64,000 nucleotides of DNA from contig JAGZSY010000023.1 in NCBI GenBank assembly GCA_018380885.1, positions 1 to 64,000 on the forward strand, written 5' to 3'. The DNA comes from Enterocloster asparagiformis. Its GTDB lineage: Bacteria > Bacillota > Clostridia > Lachnospirales > Lachnospiraceae. The translations under genes and the position numbers were made by a program. Under the pieces are notes generated by a model. It had not been told where the DNA came from. It saw only the letters and a program-made list of their open reading frames with translations, and searched no databases. Shown in pieces: positions 17,519 through 26,653 of the stretch (position 1 is the first letter of the stretch; each line of letters opens with the position of its first letter).

Positions 17519-19637
17519 TCACTTCTCCCCCAATTTTCCCCTGCTCCACCGAGGCCACCACCGGGAAGAATTCATCCGCGTAGGTGGCGAACAGAGCGGC
17601 GCTGTAGGGCGGCATCCGAAGCTTGAGCAGTCCGTCCTTAACCGGGTAGCGCAGGCCGCCCACATTATATCCGTCCTCCGTGGTGAGCATCAGGCGGGCC
17701 AGCGGCACTTCCGCCGTAATCCCCAGCTGCCACACGGGAATCTCCAGCTCCTGTTCCTCCGCGTTGTTGTTGACGGCGGTCACCGCCTGGTACTTCCCAT
17801 CCATGCGGCCGAACGCAATCACATTCCGCCCCCAGAGCAGTTCCTTGACCGCCCCTCTGCGCAGCACGGGCAGCGCCTTGTGGATGCGGATCATATAGCG
17901 GTGAAACTCGATCAGCTCCAAATCCTCGTGTCCCCAGGGATAGGTCCGGCGGCTGTCAGGGTCGGTCCAGCCGCACACCCCCGCCTCGTCGCCGTAATAA
18001 ACCGTGGGCGCGCCCGGCCATGTCATCTGAACCATCACGGCCTCGCGCAGAACACAGACCTTCACGCCCTTGTTGGCCGCCTCAGCGCCCACGGTGCCGA
18101 TCCGGCCCACAACCCCGTTGGTCCGGGTGAGGAAGCGGGAGTGGTCGTGGTTGGACAGCTCATTCATGGCGGTCAGTATGGAGGAGGGCTGCATGCGGCT
18201 CATGTGGTAGCGCATGGCGTTGAAAAAGTTCTCGCCGTTCCCCCTCAGCTCCCCGCTGAAGCTGTCGCTGTGCTTCTCCATTCCGGTCAGAAACCAGGTA
18301 AGGGGCTCCATGAACGCGTCGTAGTTCATCACAGAATCCCACTGGTCTCCCTCCAGCCAGGGTCCCGGGTCGCCGTAGTGCTCCGCCAGAATCAGGGCGT
18401 CGGGATTGACCTCCTTGACCGCGCTGCGGAACTTGCGCCAAAACTCGTGGTTGTACTCCGCCGTATGGCCCAGGTCCGCCGCCACGTCCAGGCGCCAGCC
18501 GTCCACGCTGAAGGGCGGCGATACCCAGCGGCGGGCGATATCCAGTATATACTCCACCAGCTTCGGCGAGCTCTCATAGTTCAGCTTAGGCAGCGTGTCG
18601 TGGCCCCACCAGCCGTCGTAGGACTTGTTTCTCGGCCATGCGCTGTCCTTCTCATCGTAAAACTGGAAAAAGCTGCGGTACGGACTGTCCTTGGAGAGAA
18701 AAGCCCCCGGCTCGTAGCCGCCCTGGCGGGCGTAAATCTCTTCTCCGTCCAGCCATTTGTTGAAGGAGCCGCAGTGGTTGAACACGCCGTCCAGAATCAC
18801 CCGCATCCCGCGCCTGTGAACCTCCCCGACAAACTCCGCAAAGAAGCGGTCGCTGGCTTCCAGGTTTCTCGGCGACGCCGTGCGGACCACGTACTTTTCC
18901 GCCTGACTGTTGTCCACGGCGTTCTCCTTCACCAGCCCATCCTTATCCTCCACAATCACCCCGAAGTGGGGATCAATGTGCTCGTAATCCTGAATGTCGT
19001 ACTTGTGGTTGGAGGGCGACACAAAGATGGGGTTTAAATAGATCACCTCCACGCCCAGGCCCTGGATATAATCCAATTTTTCCCAGACGCCCTTTAGGTC
19101 GCCGCCGTAAAAGCAGCCCACATCCATGGTGGTGGGATTTTTGCCCCAGTCCTCCACCCGGGTCACCGGCCTGCCGATATACACATACTCGCAGGTCTGC
19201 ACGTCGTTGCTCTCGTCCCCATTGCAAAAACGGTCCACAAAGATCTGGTACATCACCGCGCCTTTGGCCCAGTCCGGCGTGTGAAAGCCCGGGATGATGG
19301 CAAAATCAAAGCAGCTTCTGTCGTCGTCCGTCACCCCCAAACGGTTGTAAATACAGGAATCCTGCCCATTCACAACTTTAAAGTGGTACAGTACGCAGTC
19401 GCTGCCTACGGTTATCTCATATTCGTAATAATCAAACAGCTCGTCGGAATCCGCTTTCTCAATCTCTACCTCCGCGCCGTCCTCCACATAGTATACGTGT
19501 TCCGCATTGTCCCTTCCCGTCCGGAAGCGCAGGAGCACATCCTGGTCCTCATCCGGCTCGGGAGGCTTTCGGTAGTCTTCTGTGGCCGAACAAAAGAGGG
19601 CTTCCCGATTAATCTCTCTACAATTATATTCTTTCAC
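17511..19637 (-). CDS. Glycoside hydrolase family 13, neopullulanase/cyclomaltodextrinase-like
   Basis: A 708-residue alpha-glucan hydrolase without signal peptide, so probably cytoplasmic. An N-terminal CBM34-like beta domain (about 1-115) is followed by the (beta/alpha)8 barrel starting at VMYQIFVDRFCNGD. The catalytic motifs are intact: VILDGVFNHCG, nucleophile Asp in GWRLDVA (about residue 383), acid Glu in LILAEH, and transition-state Asp in NELSNHDHSRF. The start is GTG; no suitable ATG exists before the barrel. It should degrade maltodextrins or cyclodextrins. A decayed copy of its 5' end lies 37 kb away at 56.4-56.6 kb. Confidence 0.92.
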   Translation of the reverse strand: MKEYNCREINREALFCSATEDYRKPPEPDEDQDVLLRFRTGRDNAEHVYYVEDGAEVEIEKADSDELFDYYEYEITVGSDCVLYHFKVVNGQDSCIYNRLGVTDDDRSCFDFAIIPGFHTPDWAKGAVMYQIFVDRFCNGDESNDVQTCEYVYIGRPVTRVEDWGKNPTTMDVGCFYGGDLKGVWEKLDYIQGLGVEVIYLNPIFVSPSNHKYDIQDYEHIDPHFGVIVEDKDGLVKENAVDNSQAEKYVVRTASPRNLEASDRFFAEFVGEVHRRGMRVILDGVFNHCGSFNKWLDGEEIYARQGGYEPGAFLSKDSPYRSFFQFYDEKDSAWPRNKSYDGWWGHDTLPKLNYESSPKLVEYILDIARRWVSPPFSVDGWRLDVAADLGHTAEYNHEFWRKFRSAVKEVNPDALILAEHYGDPGPWLEGDQWDSVMNYDAFMEPLTWFLTGMEKHSDSFSGELRGNGENFFNAMRYHMSRMQPSSILTAMNELSNHDHSRFLTRTNGVVGRIGTVGAEAANKGVKVCVLREAVMVQMTWPGAPTVYYGDEAGVCGWTDPDSRRTYPWGHEDLELIEFHRYMIRIHKALPVLRRGAVKELLWGRNVIAFGRMDGKYQAVTAVNNNAEEQELEIPVWQLGITAEVPLARLMLTTEDGYNVGGLRYPVKDGLLKLRMPPYSAALFATYADEFFPVVASVEQGKIGGEVNE

Positions 19638-19683
19638 TTCCCAAAACCCTTTTCATGTTCATAAATTAGCATTTGACTCCTTT

Positions 19684-19712
19684 ATTGTATATGAATCCAG
19701 CCCAATATACAA
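19684..19712 (-). promoter_or_regulatory. Probable promoter of the GH13 gene
   Basis: On the minus strand TTGTAT (19707-19712) and TACAAT (19684-19689) are separated by 17 bp, 47 bp upstream of the GTG start. The element sits in an AT-rich gap between the GH13 gene and the end of the long minus-strand accessory block. Confidence 0.45.
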
Positions 19713-19749
19713 GTAACATTCCCCTAAAATGCAGGATTTAATTTGTTCA

Positions 19750-19772
19750 GCCGCCGTTTAAGCGTCGGCGGC
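19750..19772. terminator. Hairpin in the gap after the accessory block
   Basis: A perfect 7-bp GC stem (GCCGCCG / CGGCGGC) with a 9-base loop lies downstream of the metallohydrolase gene. The 3' sides are only moderately T-rich (TCATGTCATTTT on the plus strand), so terminator function is uncertain. Confidence 0.35.
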
Positions 19773-19794
19773 TCATGTCATTTTACACATGATA

Positions 19795-19842
19795 AGCGTG
19801 AAAGTCAAGGGACTTTAGGGCCTCTCCCCCTCCTTTCACGCT
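19795..19842. terminator. Inverted repeat at the 3' end of the accessory operon, possible terminator
   Basis: A perfect 10-bp inverted repeat (AGCGTGAAAG / CTTTCACGCT) encloses 28 bases that can pair further through GGG/CCC runs. It starts 11 bp after the stop of the last gene of the block. The minus-strand 3' flank is not a clear U-tract, so it may be a stabilising 3' hairpin. Confidence 0.4.
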
Positions 19843-19852
19843 GGTTTTCATC

Positions 19853-20689
19853 TCATATCAATATTTTCATCTGCTCTCTGGCAAAAAATCCCCGGGCAAA
19901 GGCCCGCCGCAGCTCCTGATCCATTTTCATCAGATCTCTGTCGCTGTACTCCCAGTCAAAATGCGAGAAACACACGCGCTTGGCCAGACAGCGCTCGGCC
20001 AGGGACACGCCGTCACGCCAGGTAGAGTGACCCCACCCCCGGTGGGAGCCGTAGTCCCCGGGGCTGTACTGGGCGTCGCAGATCATCAGGTCCGCGTTGC
20101 GGGCAAAACGCGCCAGGTCGTTCATAACCGAGCCGTCCATCTCGCAGTCCAGACCGTACACGATCTTTTTGTTTCCCGCGGTGATGCTGTAGAGCAGCGT
20201 GTTTCCCGGATGGTTGGCCCTCATGGTCTCCAGGATAATTCCGCCGGGCAGCAGGGCGCGCTGCCCCTCCCCAAGCCCTCTGTACTCCACAGAGGCCGGG
20301 CAGTCGCAAAGCGCCACCGGCCAGTAGGGCGGCCCCATGACGGCACCCAGCGCCGCTTTCAGCTCCCCGGGGCGCTCCTGCCAGCCATAGAATATAATCT
20401 GGCGGCCCGGCTGGTAGAGGGGTTTAAAAAACGGTATGCCGCAAATATGGTCCAAATGGAGATGGCTCAACAGAATGGATATTGTTTTCACGTCCCGCCG
20501 TTTGGACAGCGCCTCCCCCAGCCCGGCCAGCCCTGTGCCTCCGTCCAGAATCAGAAGCTGCTCCCCAGTCTCTACGGAATAGCAGGTAGTGTTGCCTCCG
20601 TACTGCATCCGGTTTTCGTAGGGGGCTGGGCAGGACCCCCGGCAGCCCCAGCAGGTGATCCGTATCTGTTTTCCACAGTCTTTTTCCAT
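19853..20689 (-). CDS. Metallo-beta-lactamase-fold hydrolase (candidate phosphodiesterase)
   Basis: A 278-residue cytoplasmic hydrolase of the metallo-beta-lactamase fold. The dinuclear metal motif is His76-x-His78-x-Asp80-His81 in SHLHLDHICG. Further ligands are likely the His of RANHPG, the Asp of YGLDCEMDG and the C-terminal FSHFDWEY. The N-terminal GCRGSCPAPYENRMQYGGNT resembles COG1235-type proteins. The string HLHLDHICGI also fits the start of the class II cyclic-nucleotide phosphodiesterase pattern, which is suggestive because an adenylate cyclase is encoded two genes upstream. It is the last gene of the long operon, 14 bp after the FecR-type gene. The substrate is unproven. Confidence 0.8.
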   Translation of the reverse strand: MEKDCGKQIRITCWGCRGSCPAPYENRMQYGGNTTCYSVETGEQLLILDGGTGLAGLGEALSKRRDVKTISILLSHLHLDHICGIPFFKPLYQPGRQIIFYGWQERPGELKAALGAVMGPPYWPVALCDCPASVEYRGLGEGQRALLPGGIILETMRANHPGNTLLYSITAGNKKIVYGLDCEMDGSVMNDLARFARNADLMICDAQYSPGDYGSHRGWGHSTWRDGVSLAERCLAKRVCFSHFDWEYSDRDLMKMDQELRRAFARGFFAREQMKILI

Positions 20690-20703
20690 AGACGCCTCCC
20701 GCC

Positions 20704-22974
20704 TCAGCCGGCATTTGACGGGCTTGCGGGCAGGATATCGGGAAATGTGGGGGTATCCTGCCCGCCGCCATGCCCGGGAATCATGGGGTGTGCTCCGCCG
20801 GTTCCGGTTTGGGGGGGCTGGCCTCCGGCGGTTTCAGTTTCCGGCGGCTGGGGACTGGCGGGATTCTGCGGCGGCTGGGAATCCTGTAGACCGCCGGTTC
20901 CCTGGGGCGGCTGCGCATCCTCTGCCCCGCCGCTTCCTTGCGGCGGCTGAAACTCCTGCGTCCCACCGGGCTCCTGCGACGGCTGGCTCTCCTGTGCCCC
21001 GCCGGTCTCTGGCGGCAGCTCCGTCTCCTGCTCCGTCTCCCGCTCCGCCTCCGGCGGGCTGGCCGGAAGCGGATTCGCCAAGGCATTGTCACTTAATCCG
21101 TTCTCTCCCTCCCGCTTTCTGCCCGCCACATTCCGCATCGCACCCCCGGAAAATACCCCAAGCTCCCATCCGTCAGCCCCTTCCACCGCCTCCATCTGGT
21201 CCTCCTCCAGGTTTTCAATCGACAGACCGGCATGGCCCGGCAGATTCAACGTGCCTGTGCCCACCACAAACGCAGTGGAAGAAATGTCCTCCACCCTGAG
21301 CACGTTTGCCTGCACGGTCAGCTCGCCCCCGTCCATCACAACGGCCGCCCGGGCGCCGCTCTGCGCGTACACGTTTCCCCCGGACAGGCGTATCTGCGTC
21401 GCTGCCGTTTCCCCTTCCCGGATCGCGCATTCCGCATCCCCGGAAAACAGAGTGCCTCCCGACATCTCCAACCGATCCTCCACCTCCGCTCCATTGCGGT
21501 AAACCCCGCCTTTTATCTGAAACGCGCCGTCCCTCAGCACCAGCGGGCCGCTCACTTCCAGGTTATCCCCCAGAATCGTCTGTTCCTCCCGGTCCGCCAA
21601 CAGCACCAGCGCGCCTCCAACGGTTATGTCTCCTCCGCCAAGGTCCAGTCTGGTCCCCGCCAGATTCAGCTCCCCCTGTACCGCGACAGACCCCTTTCCG
21701 GTATTGGACACAGCTCCACCCTCCCCCGTCATACCTTCTGCCACCCGAATTTTTCCGGTATTATTTAAAATTCCATACGTGCCAAAATCCCCGCCCACGT
21801 CCAGGGTGTGGGCGCTGGTATTGATGATTGTGCCGAAATTGTAAAAATCCTCCGCCGTTCTCATGGTTCCGTCCACCCGCAGATTGACTCCCTCCCCCAC
21901 CTGGGCGATCACCCGCGGTCCGATTTCAAGGCTTCCCCCCGCGGGCACCGTCATATCGCAGTCCAGAGGCAGAACATACCCTTCCGGCTCCCCGGCCGGG
22001 CAGTTCACCGTCACATCGGCATTTTCAAGCTGGTCGGCGATTTCCCGGGCCGTCACCGGCATGGTCATTACAACCTTCCGGCGGGCCGATGCTTTGCCCG
22101 AGCCGGAATCCGAATCATCGCCGCCGTATATCTGGTCGAATACCTTTTTTTCTCCGTCATTCTCCAGACGCGCGATCTGCTCCAGCAGCTGGGAGGCGCG
22201 CAGCTGGTCCTCCTTCAGACGCCTCGCCGCGTTGTCTCTCATCCACGAAACATCCCATCCGGCCGCTTCCAGACGCCGGGCCAAATCCCCGTCCGCAGCC
22301 ACCTGCATCAGCACATAACCGTCGATTTCCTCCTTGGAAAACGCCTCCACATACGCTCTGACCGGCGCTTCACCCGGACCGGAGCCCTGTATCCCAGTCA
22401 CAGCCACGCCCTTCTGCCCTGTTCCCACCAAAACCTCGGCTGTCCGGCCCGTCTCAGGATTGATTCCCCGCATCGCCACACTGCCCTCCAGGACGAACAC
22501 CGTGCTGGTATTCTGATCCGTCACCTTCACGTACAGCACAGTTCCCCTGATTCCGGTGATCATGGTGGACGTCCTGATATTCATGGTTTCATCCGATTTC
22601 AACGGCTCCTTGATATCGCAGAAAACGCTCCCGGAGGACAAAAGCAGTTCCAGCTTCTTGTCCTTTTTTCTCACCTCCGCCGTGCTGAGGGCATCTAACT
22701 TAGCCGCCTTCACGTCGTCCAGCACAAAACCTGCGTAGCTCTCCTTCCCGGTCTCCAGGCTGTACCCGCTTAAAATTCTCATATTTTCAAACGCGGCCAG
22801 CGCCTTTCCCCCCTGTCCGGCCACGGAAACCTCCCCCTCCAGGGCGGTCAGCCGGATGGACGACGCCTGAGCCGTTTCCTGGGCGGCGGACGACAAAAGT
22901 CCGGGAACCGCTATCAGCAGCGCGCTCACAGCCGCAAGTATGCGGACCGCTCCTTTTTTTCGATTCTTTATCAT
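20704..22974 (-). CDS. FecR-domain exported protein with Pro/Gln-rich repeat tail
   Basis: A 756-residue exported protein with an N-terminal signal (about 1-35) and a FecR domain at about 40-200, recognisable from ITGIRGTVLYVKV and VFVLEGSVAMRGINPETG. A helical linker follows, then a parallel-beta-like region (about 330-600, rich in short GG-turn repeats such as LDLGGGDITVGGALVL). The tail is low-complexity, with repeats of roughly 12 residues (QPPQGSGGAEDA, QPPQGTGGLQDS). FecR proteins next to CHASE2-cyclase genes are a known pairing in bacteria. It could present a polymeric surface structure or act as the extracytoplasmic partner of the cyclase. No sorting signal is evident. Confidence 0.8.
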   Translation of the reverse strand: MIKNRKKGAVRILAAVSALLIAVPGLLSSAAQETAQASSIRLTALEGEVSVAGQGGKALAAFENMRILSGYSLETGKESYAGFVLDDVKAAKLDALSTAEVRKKDKKLELLLSSGSVFCDIKEPLKSDETMNIRTSTMITGIRGTVLYVKVTDQNTSTVFVLEGSVAMRGINPETGRTAEVLVGTGQKGVAVTGIQGSGPGEAPVRAYVEAFSKEEIDGYVLMQVAADGDLARRLEAAGWDVSWMRDNAARRLKEDQLRASQLLEQIARLENDGEKKVFDQIYGGDDSDSGSGKASARRKVVMTMPVTAREIADQLENADVTVNCPAGEPEGYVLPLDCDMTVPAGGSLEIGPRVIAQVGEGVNLRVDGTMRTAEDFYNFGTIINTSAHTLDVGGDFGTYGILNNTGKIRVAEGMTGEGGAVSNTGKGSVAVQGELNLAGTRLDLGGGDITVGGALVLLADREEQTILGDNLEVSGPLVLRDGAFQIKGGVYRNGAEVEDRLEMSGGTLFSGDAECAIREGETAATQIRLSGGNVYAQSGARAAVVMDGGELTVQANVLRVEDISSTAFVVGTGTLNLPGHAGLSIENLEEDQMEAVEGADGWELGVFSGGAMRNVAGRKREGENGLSDNALANPLPASPPEAERETEQETELPPETGGAQESQPSQEPGGTQEFQPPQGSGGAEDAQPPQGTGGLQDSQPPQNPASPQPPETETAGGQPPQTGTGGAHPMIPGHGGGQDTPTFPDILPASPSNAG

Positions 22975-23031
22975 GCCTTCCTGATCCTCCTTTTATCTCC
23001 CCGTCCATATCGGACTCCCCGCAGCGCCGCC

Positions 23032-24897
23032 TTACCGAGACCGGTCCGCCAGGCCCTCCAGCCGCAGCACCTCAAACTCCTCCGCTTTCCCCTTCAGGCG
23101 GATTCCGCCCAGGGTGGAGGCCCGGATTCGGTCCCCCAGGGCCGCCGCCACGGCCCGGGAAATGTAGATCGTCCCGCCGGGAGCGTTGGACTCCAGCCGG
23201 GAGGCCGTGTTGACCGTGTCCCCGATGGCCGTGTAATCCATCCGGCTGCTGGCCCCGATGTTCCCCACTACCGCAGGCCCCACGTGTATTCCAATGCCAA
23301 AGGAAACGCTTCTCCCAAACCGCTCCTCCAGCTCCTTCCCCAGGCCAGCCGCGCCCTGCCTCATGTCCAGCGCGGCCCGGACGGCGTTCATCACGTAATC
23401 CTCATCCGGCAGCGGCGCGCCCCAGAACGCCATTGTGGCGTCCCCAATAAACTTGTCCAGGGTTCCGCCGTTGCCCATGATGCAGGAGGCCGTCAGGGTC
23501 AGGTACCGGTTGAGGACCTCCACCACCTGGGGCGGCGTCAGCACCTCGGACATGGAGGTGAAGCCCCTGATGTCCACAAACAGCACGGCGATCTCGCACA
23601 GGCGGCCTCCCAGCTCCAGCTGCCCCGTCCCCTGTTTCAATATCTCATCCACAATCTCAGGGGCCACATAGCGCTTAAATGTGGATGTAATCCTCCGCTT
23701 TTCCAGCGCGTTTTGCACATAGTTATCCCCAGCAGCGCCCAGAAACATGACCGTTATCCCCAGCGGCATCCACAGGACGTGGAATACCAGCCCCGCGCCG
23801 TAGGCCGCCCTGGCCGCCCACACACAGCCGCCGCACAGAAGTGCCCAGTAAACGGCGCAGGAGCGCAGCCGCCTGCGCTTAAACAGGGCCGCAGACAGGA
23901 GCATTAAGGCGAACAGAACCGCCGCCTGCAGCCGCCCGGAAACCTCCTGTTTGTAATTTTCTTCCAAAATCGCCTGGATGGCGTTCGCCTGGATTTCAAC
24001 CCCGTACATGGGCGCCCCATGGCTGGCGGAGGTGATGTACTGGTCCTGCAGTCCCGCCGCATAGGGACCGATCAGCACGATCCTTCCCGCAAAATAGCCG
24101 GCTGGAACCGTTTCATCCAGCAAGTCCGCCACCGATATATATTCATAGTAATCCCCGGGCAGCCCGGTAAAATCCAGATACCAGAAGCCCTGTGCGTCTG
24201 TGGACGGTTCCTCCGGCAGCGGTTCCCCCTCCTGTTCCAGATACAGGCGGGCCGCGGCCAGGGCAAAGGAGGGAATTTCCCTGCCGTCCGGCAGGCTGAG
24301 CTTCAAAAGGGCCCTGCGCAAAACGCCGTCCCGGTCGTACATGGCGTTGATGTGCCCCTGCGCGGTCCCCGCCTTCAAAGCGGAGTACGGCTCCTCATAG
24401 GACAGAATGGAAAAATCATCCCCCACCGCAGTGCCGTCCTCCCGGAAATCCACAGTCCGTCCAAACAGGGCGGCTCCGGCCGTCACCACATTTCCTCCCG
24501 CCGCCGCTTTCGCCAGCCGGCTGTCCTTTTTGGGATCCGTCTCCCCGGAATACAGCACGTCCAGGCCGATAACGGCCGGCCGCGTCTCCTCAGATTCGTT
24601 CAGGTATTCCAAAACGCGGGCCATGAGCTCCCGGTCCCACCCCTGAAACGGCCCCAGCGCTTCCAGCGCCCGCTCGTCGATTCCCACCACCGCGATTCTG
24701 GCGTCCGCAGTCCGCCTTTCCTGATAAAGCAGATCGCACATGGGAGCGTCCAGCCCATACAAAAGTCCTCCGGCCGCGGCTGTGACAAAAAGGGCGGCCG
24801 CAGCCGCCCATGGCAGATATTCTGCCGCTATGCGTTTCACAAAGGCGGCCGCCTCCTGATTCCCGTCCTGTCCAATCGCCCTGAACCAAGTTCCCAT
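23032..24897 (-). CDS. CHASE2-domain class III adenylate cyclase
   Basis: A 621-residue membrane-bound cyclase. TM1 is near residues 30-50; an extracytoplasmic CHASE2 sensor (about 50-320) contains RIAVVGIDERAL and GKIVLIGP-like turns; two or three further membrane spans lie at about 325-400. The class III cyclase domain (about 430-605) has both metal aspartates (FVDIRGFT and FIGDATMAFWG), the adenine-specific Lys of TLDKFIGD, Asp in MDYTAIGD and the catalytic Asn/Arg in GDTVNTASRLE. All catalytic positions look intact, so it should make cAMP. cAMP signalling is uncommon in Clostridia. A cyclic-nucleotide-binding phosphatase is encoded in the same operon. Confidence 0.93.
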   Translation of the reverse strand: MGTWFRAIGQDGNQEAAAFVKRIAAEYLPWAAAAALFVTAAAGGLLYGLDAPMCDLLYQERRTADARIAVVGIDERALEALGPFQGWDRELMARVLEYLNESEETRPAVIGLDVLYSGETDPKKDSRLAKAAAGGNVVTAGAALFGRTVDFREDGTAVGDDFSILSYEEPYSALKAGTAQGHINAMYDRDGVLRRALLKLSLPDGREIPSFALAAARLYLEQEGEPLPEEPSTDAQGFWYLDFTGLPGDYYEYISVADLLDETVPAGYFAGRIVLIGPYAAGLQDQYITSASHGAPMYGVEIQANAIQAILEENYKQEVSGRLQAAVLFALMLLSAALFKRRRLRSCAVYWALLCGGCVWAARAAYGAGLVFHVLWMPLGITVMFLGAAGDNYVQNALEKRRITSTFKRYVAPEIVDEILKQGTGQLELGGRLCEIAVLFVDIRGFTSMSEVLTPPQVVEVLNRYLTLTASCIMGNGGTLDKFIGDATMAFWGAPLPDEDYVMNAVRAALDMRQGAAGLGKELEERFGRSVSFGIGIHVGPAVVGNIGASSRMDYTAIGDTVNTASRLESNAPGGTIYISRAVAAALGDRIRASTLGGIRLKGKAEEFEVLRLEGLADRSR

Positions 24898-24930
24898 GCC
24901 GCATTCCCTCCCGGCCGCCCTGTCCTGCGG

Positions 24931-25650
24931 CTAAAAACCGCTCTGCAAAAACGTCTCCACCATGTGATATACCTTTTTTGCCACCACCGTATGCCCGAGA
25001 ACGTCCGGGCTTAAAAAACCTCCCCGGCCCGTGGCGGACGGCACGAAAAGAGTCAGCGCCGCCATCAGCCCCCACAGGGCCAGACCACCGATCACAAGTC
25101 CCGCCACCGCGCCTCCCAGCTTGTTGACAAGGCCGGCCACCGGGAGATTCTTTAAGCCGTCTATGGACGTAAACAGAATCATCATTGACAGCTGAATGAC
25201 CAGAAACAGCAGGATAAACACCAGCACATAGGCGATTCGCTCCGCCACCAGGCGGCTGGCCGTCTCCATAATATTGGTTCCCGTGCCGGTCATCCTGTCG
25301 ATCAGAGTTCCCCAGCCTCTGGAAAACGAGAACTCCGGTATCCCCATAGATTTCAGCACCTCAACCACCTGCTGCTCCACCTCCGCTCCCGCCTGTCCCA
25401 GGGCCGACGTGACCTCGGCGACGGGATTGACCCCGCTGTCGGGGCTGTGCTCCATGCGCTCGCCGATCCACGGCAGGATAAACCGGGCAGCCACCATACC
25501 CTTCAGGTAAAACGCCCCCAGGTGCGCTCCCAAAAATCCCCCGACCAGCGTCACCAGCTTCCCAACGGTAAGAATCAATCCCCGGGCAGCCCCCCGCCCC
25601 GCAAAGGCGGCCAGCACCAGCACCGTTACAATATCCACCGCATAATTCAC
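24931..25650 (-). CDS. CvpA-family membrane protein
   Basis: A 239-residue polytopic protein. The N-terminus NYAVDIVTVLVLAAFAGRGAARGLILTVGK matches the CvpA/colicin V production family (PF02674). About four membrane spans follow, with a soluble insertion between the second and third. I chose the GTG at 25648-25650 because it is preceded by AAGGGGGAATCC and avoids the overlap with the upstream gene that a longer reading would create. CvpA proteins act in envelope homeostasis by an unclear mechanism. It lies 33 bp before the cyclase gene. Confidence 0.8.
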   Translation of the reverse strand: MNYAVDIVTVLVLAAFAGRGAARGLILTVGKLVTLVGGFLGAHLGAFYLKGMVAARFILPWIGERMEHSPDSGVNPVAEVTSALGQAGAEVEQQVVEVLKSMGIPEFSFSRGWGTLIDRMTGTGTNIMETASRLVAERIAYVLVFILLFLVIQLSMMILFTSIDGLKNLPVAGLVNKLGGAVAGLVIGGLALWGLMAALTLFVPSATGRGGFLSPDVLGHTVVAKKVYHMVETFLQSGF

Positions 25651-25687
25651 AGGATTCCCCCTTTTTCGTCTGTGTGAAATAGCCGGC

Positions 25688-26653
25688 CTACAGTGAAAGA
25701 ATGAAAAGCCTGCGGGAAAAGCGGTCGCACACATACAATCCCGCCTCCGTGGCCAGCAGGCCGGAGGGCGATATCAGCTCCATGCCCGGGTACTGCGTTT
25801 CATCCAACGGAATCGTGGAAACGTTCCCGTTTTCAATCCTGCGCACCGCACCGTTTCCGGTGTCCGACACATAGACCACACCTGCCCCGGAGACAGTGAC
25901 ATAGGTGGGCGATGAAAAACATGCCTGATCCAGACTGCCGTCCGCCTGCCCCTGCGTCCCCCCGGCAGCCCACGAGATGCTGCCGTTTTCCACCTTCAGC
26001 ACCCTGTGATTCCCGGTATCCGCAACGTATAGGGCCCCCTCATGCCAGCACAGCCCTACCGGCCCGGACAGCCCGCGCAGATAGGTATCCACCATTCCGT
26101 CCGGCTTAAGACGCCGCACCACATCATTTCCCGTGTCCGCAATATACAGGTTTCCGGCATCGTCCGCCGCCAGCCCCGTGGGGTCTGAGAAAAGGGCTTT
26201 TCCGCCAATGTTGTCGGCATACCCTTTGACGCCCTTGCCCGCAAGGGTCCTGGATCCCTGGGCTCCAATGTAGCGGACGGCGTGGTTCCCGCGGTCGGAT
26301 ACCGCGTACCCATCCAGATACGGTACGATATCCCATGGGCTGTCCATGCGCATCTCCCCGCGCGTCCCGTCCCCATATCCGCCCACAGGCTCCCCGTAAA
26401 TCCCCGCGGGCCCAGGTTTACCTGCGTAGACACTTTTTCCGCCGTCCCCAAGCTCCCAGACCACTTTACTGTAGCAGTCCGTCACAAGCAGGCTTCCATC
26501 CGCTCCGGCGGCAACTGCCTGCGGACAAAACACGGGCTCGCCGGCCTCTGCCGCCGTCCCGCTAAAGGCGGTTCCAAGCGCCGCTGCCAGCACAAACGCC
26601 GCCGCTTTTCTCCACCTGCGCCCCGGCATTTTTCCCATTCTACCCATTTTCAT
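25688..26653 (-). CDS. Exported NHL-repeat beta-propeller protein
   Basis: A 321-residue protein with a signal peptide (about 1-38, ending near AAEAGEP). Five to six NHL repeats follow, for example DPTGLAADDAGNLYIADTGN, LCWHEGALYVADTGNHRVLK and VSGAGVVYVSDTGNGAVRRI. It is probably a secreted or membrane-tethered ligand-binding propeller. The start overlaps the end of the CPBP gene by 14 bp, indicating coupling. The role in this operon is unknown; an envelope sensor or scaffold is possible. Confidence 0.85.
   Translation of the reverse strand: MKMGRMGKMPGRRWRKAAAFVLAAALGTAFSGTAAEAGEPVFCPQAVAAGADGSLLVTDCYSKVVWELGDGGKSVYAGKPGPAGIYGEPVGGYGDGTRGEMRMDSPWDIVPYLDGYAVSDRGNHAVRYIGAQGSRTLAGKGVKGYADNIGGKALFSDPTGLAADDAGNLYIADTGNDVVRRLKPDGMVDTYLRGLSGPVGLCWHEGALYVADTGNHRVLKVENGSISWAAGGTQGQADGSLDQACFSSPTYVTVSGAGVVYVSDTGNGAVRRIENGNVSTIPLDETQYPGMELISPSGLLATEAGLYVCDRFSRRLFILSL

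Noticed and set aside
17268..19037. Long plus-strand open frame (589 codons) opposite the GH13 gene
   Set aside because: It is the antisense shadow of a GC-rich gene whose minus-strand product has intact catalytic motifs; the plus-strand product shows no family features.
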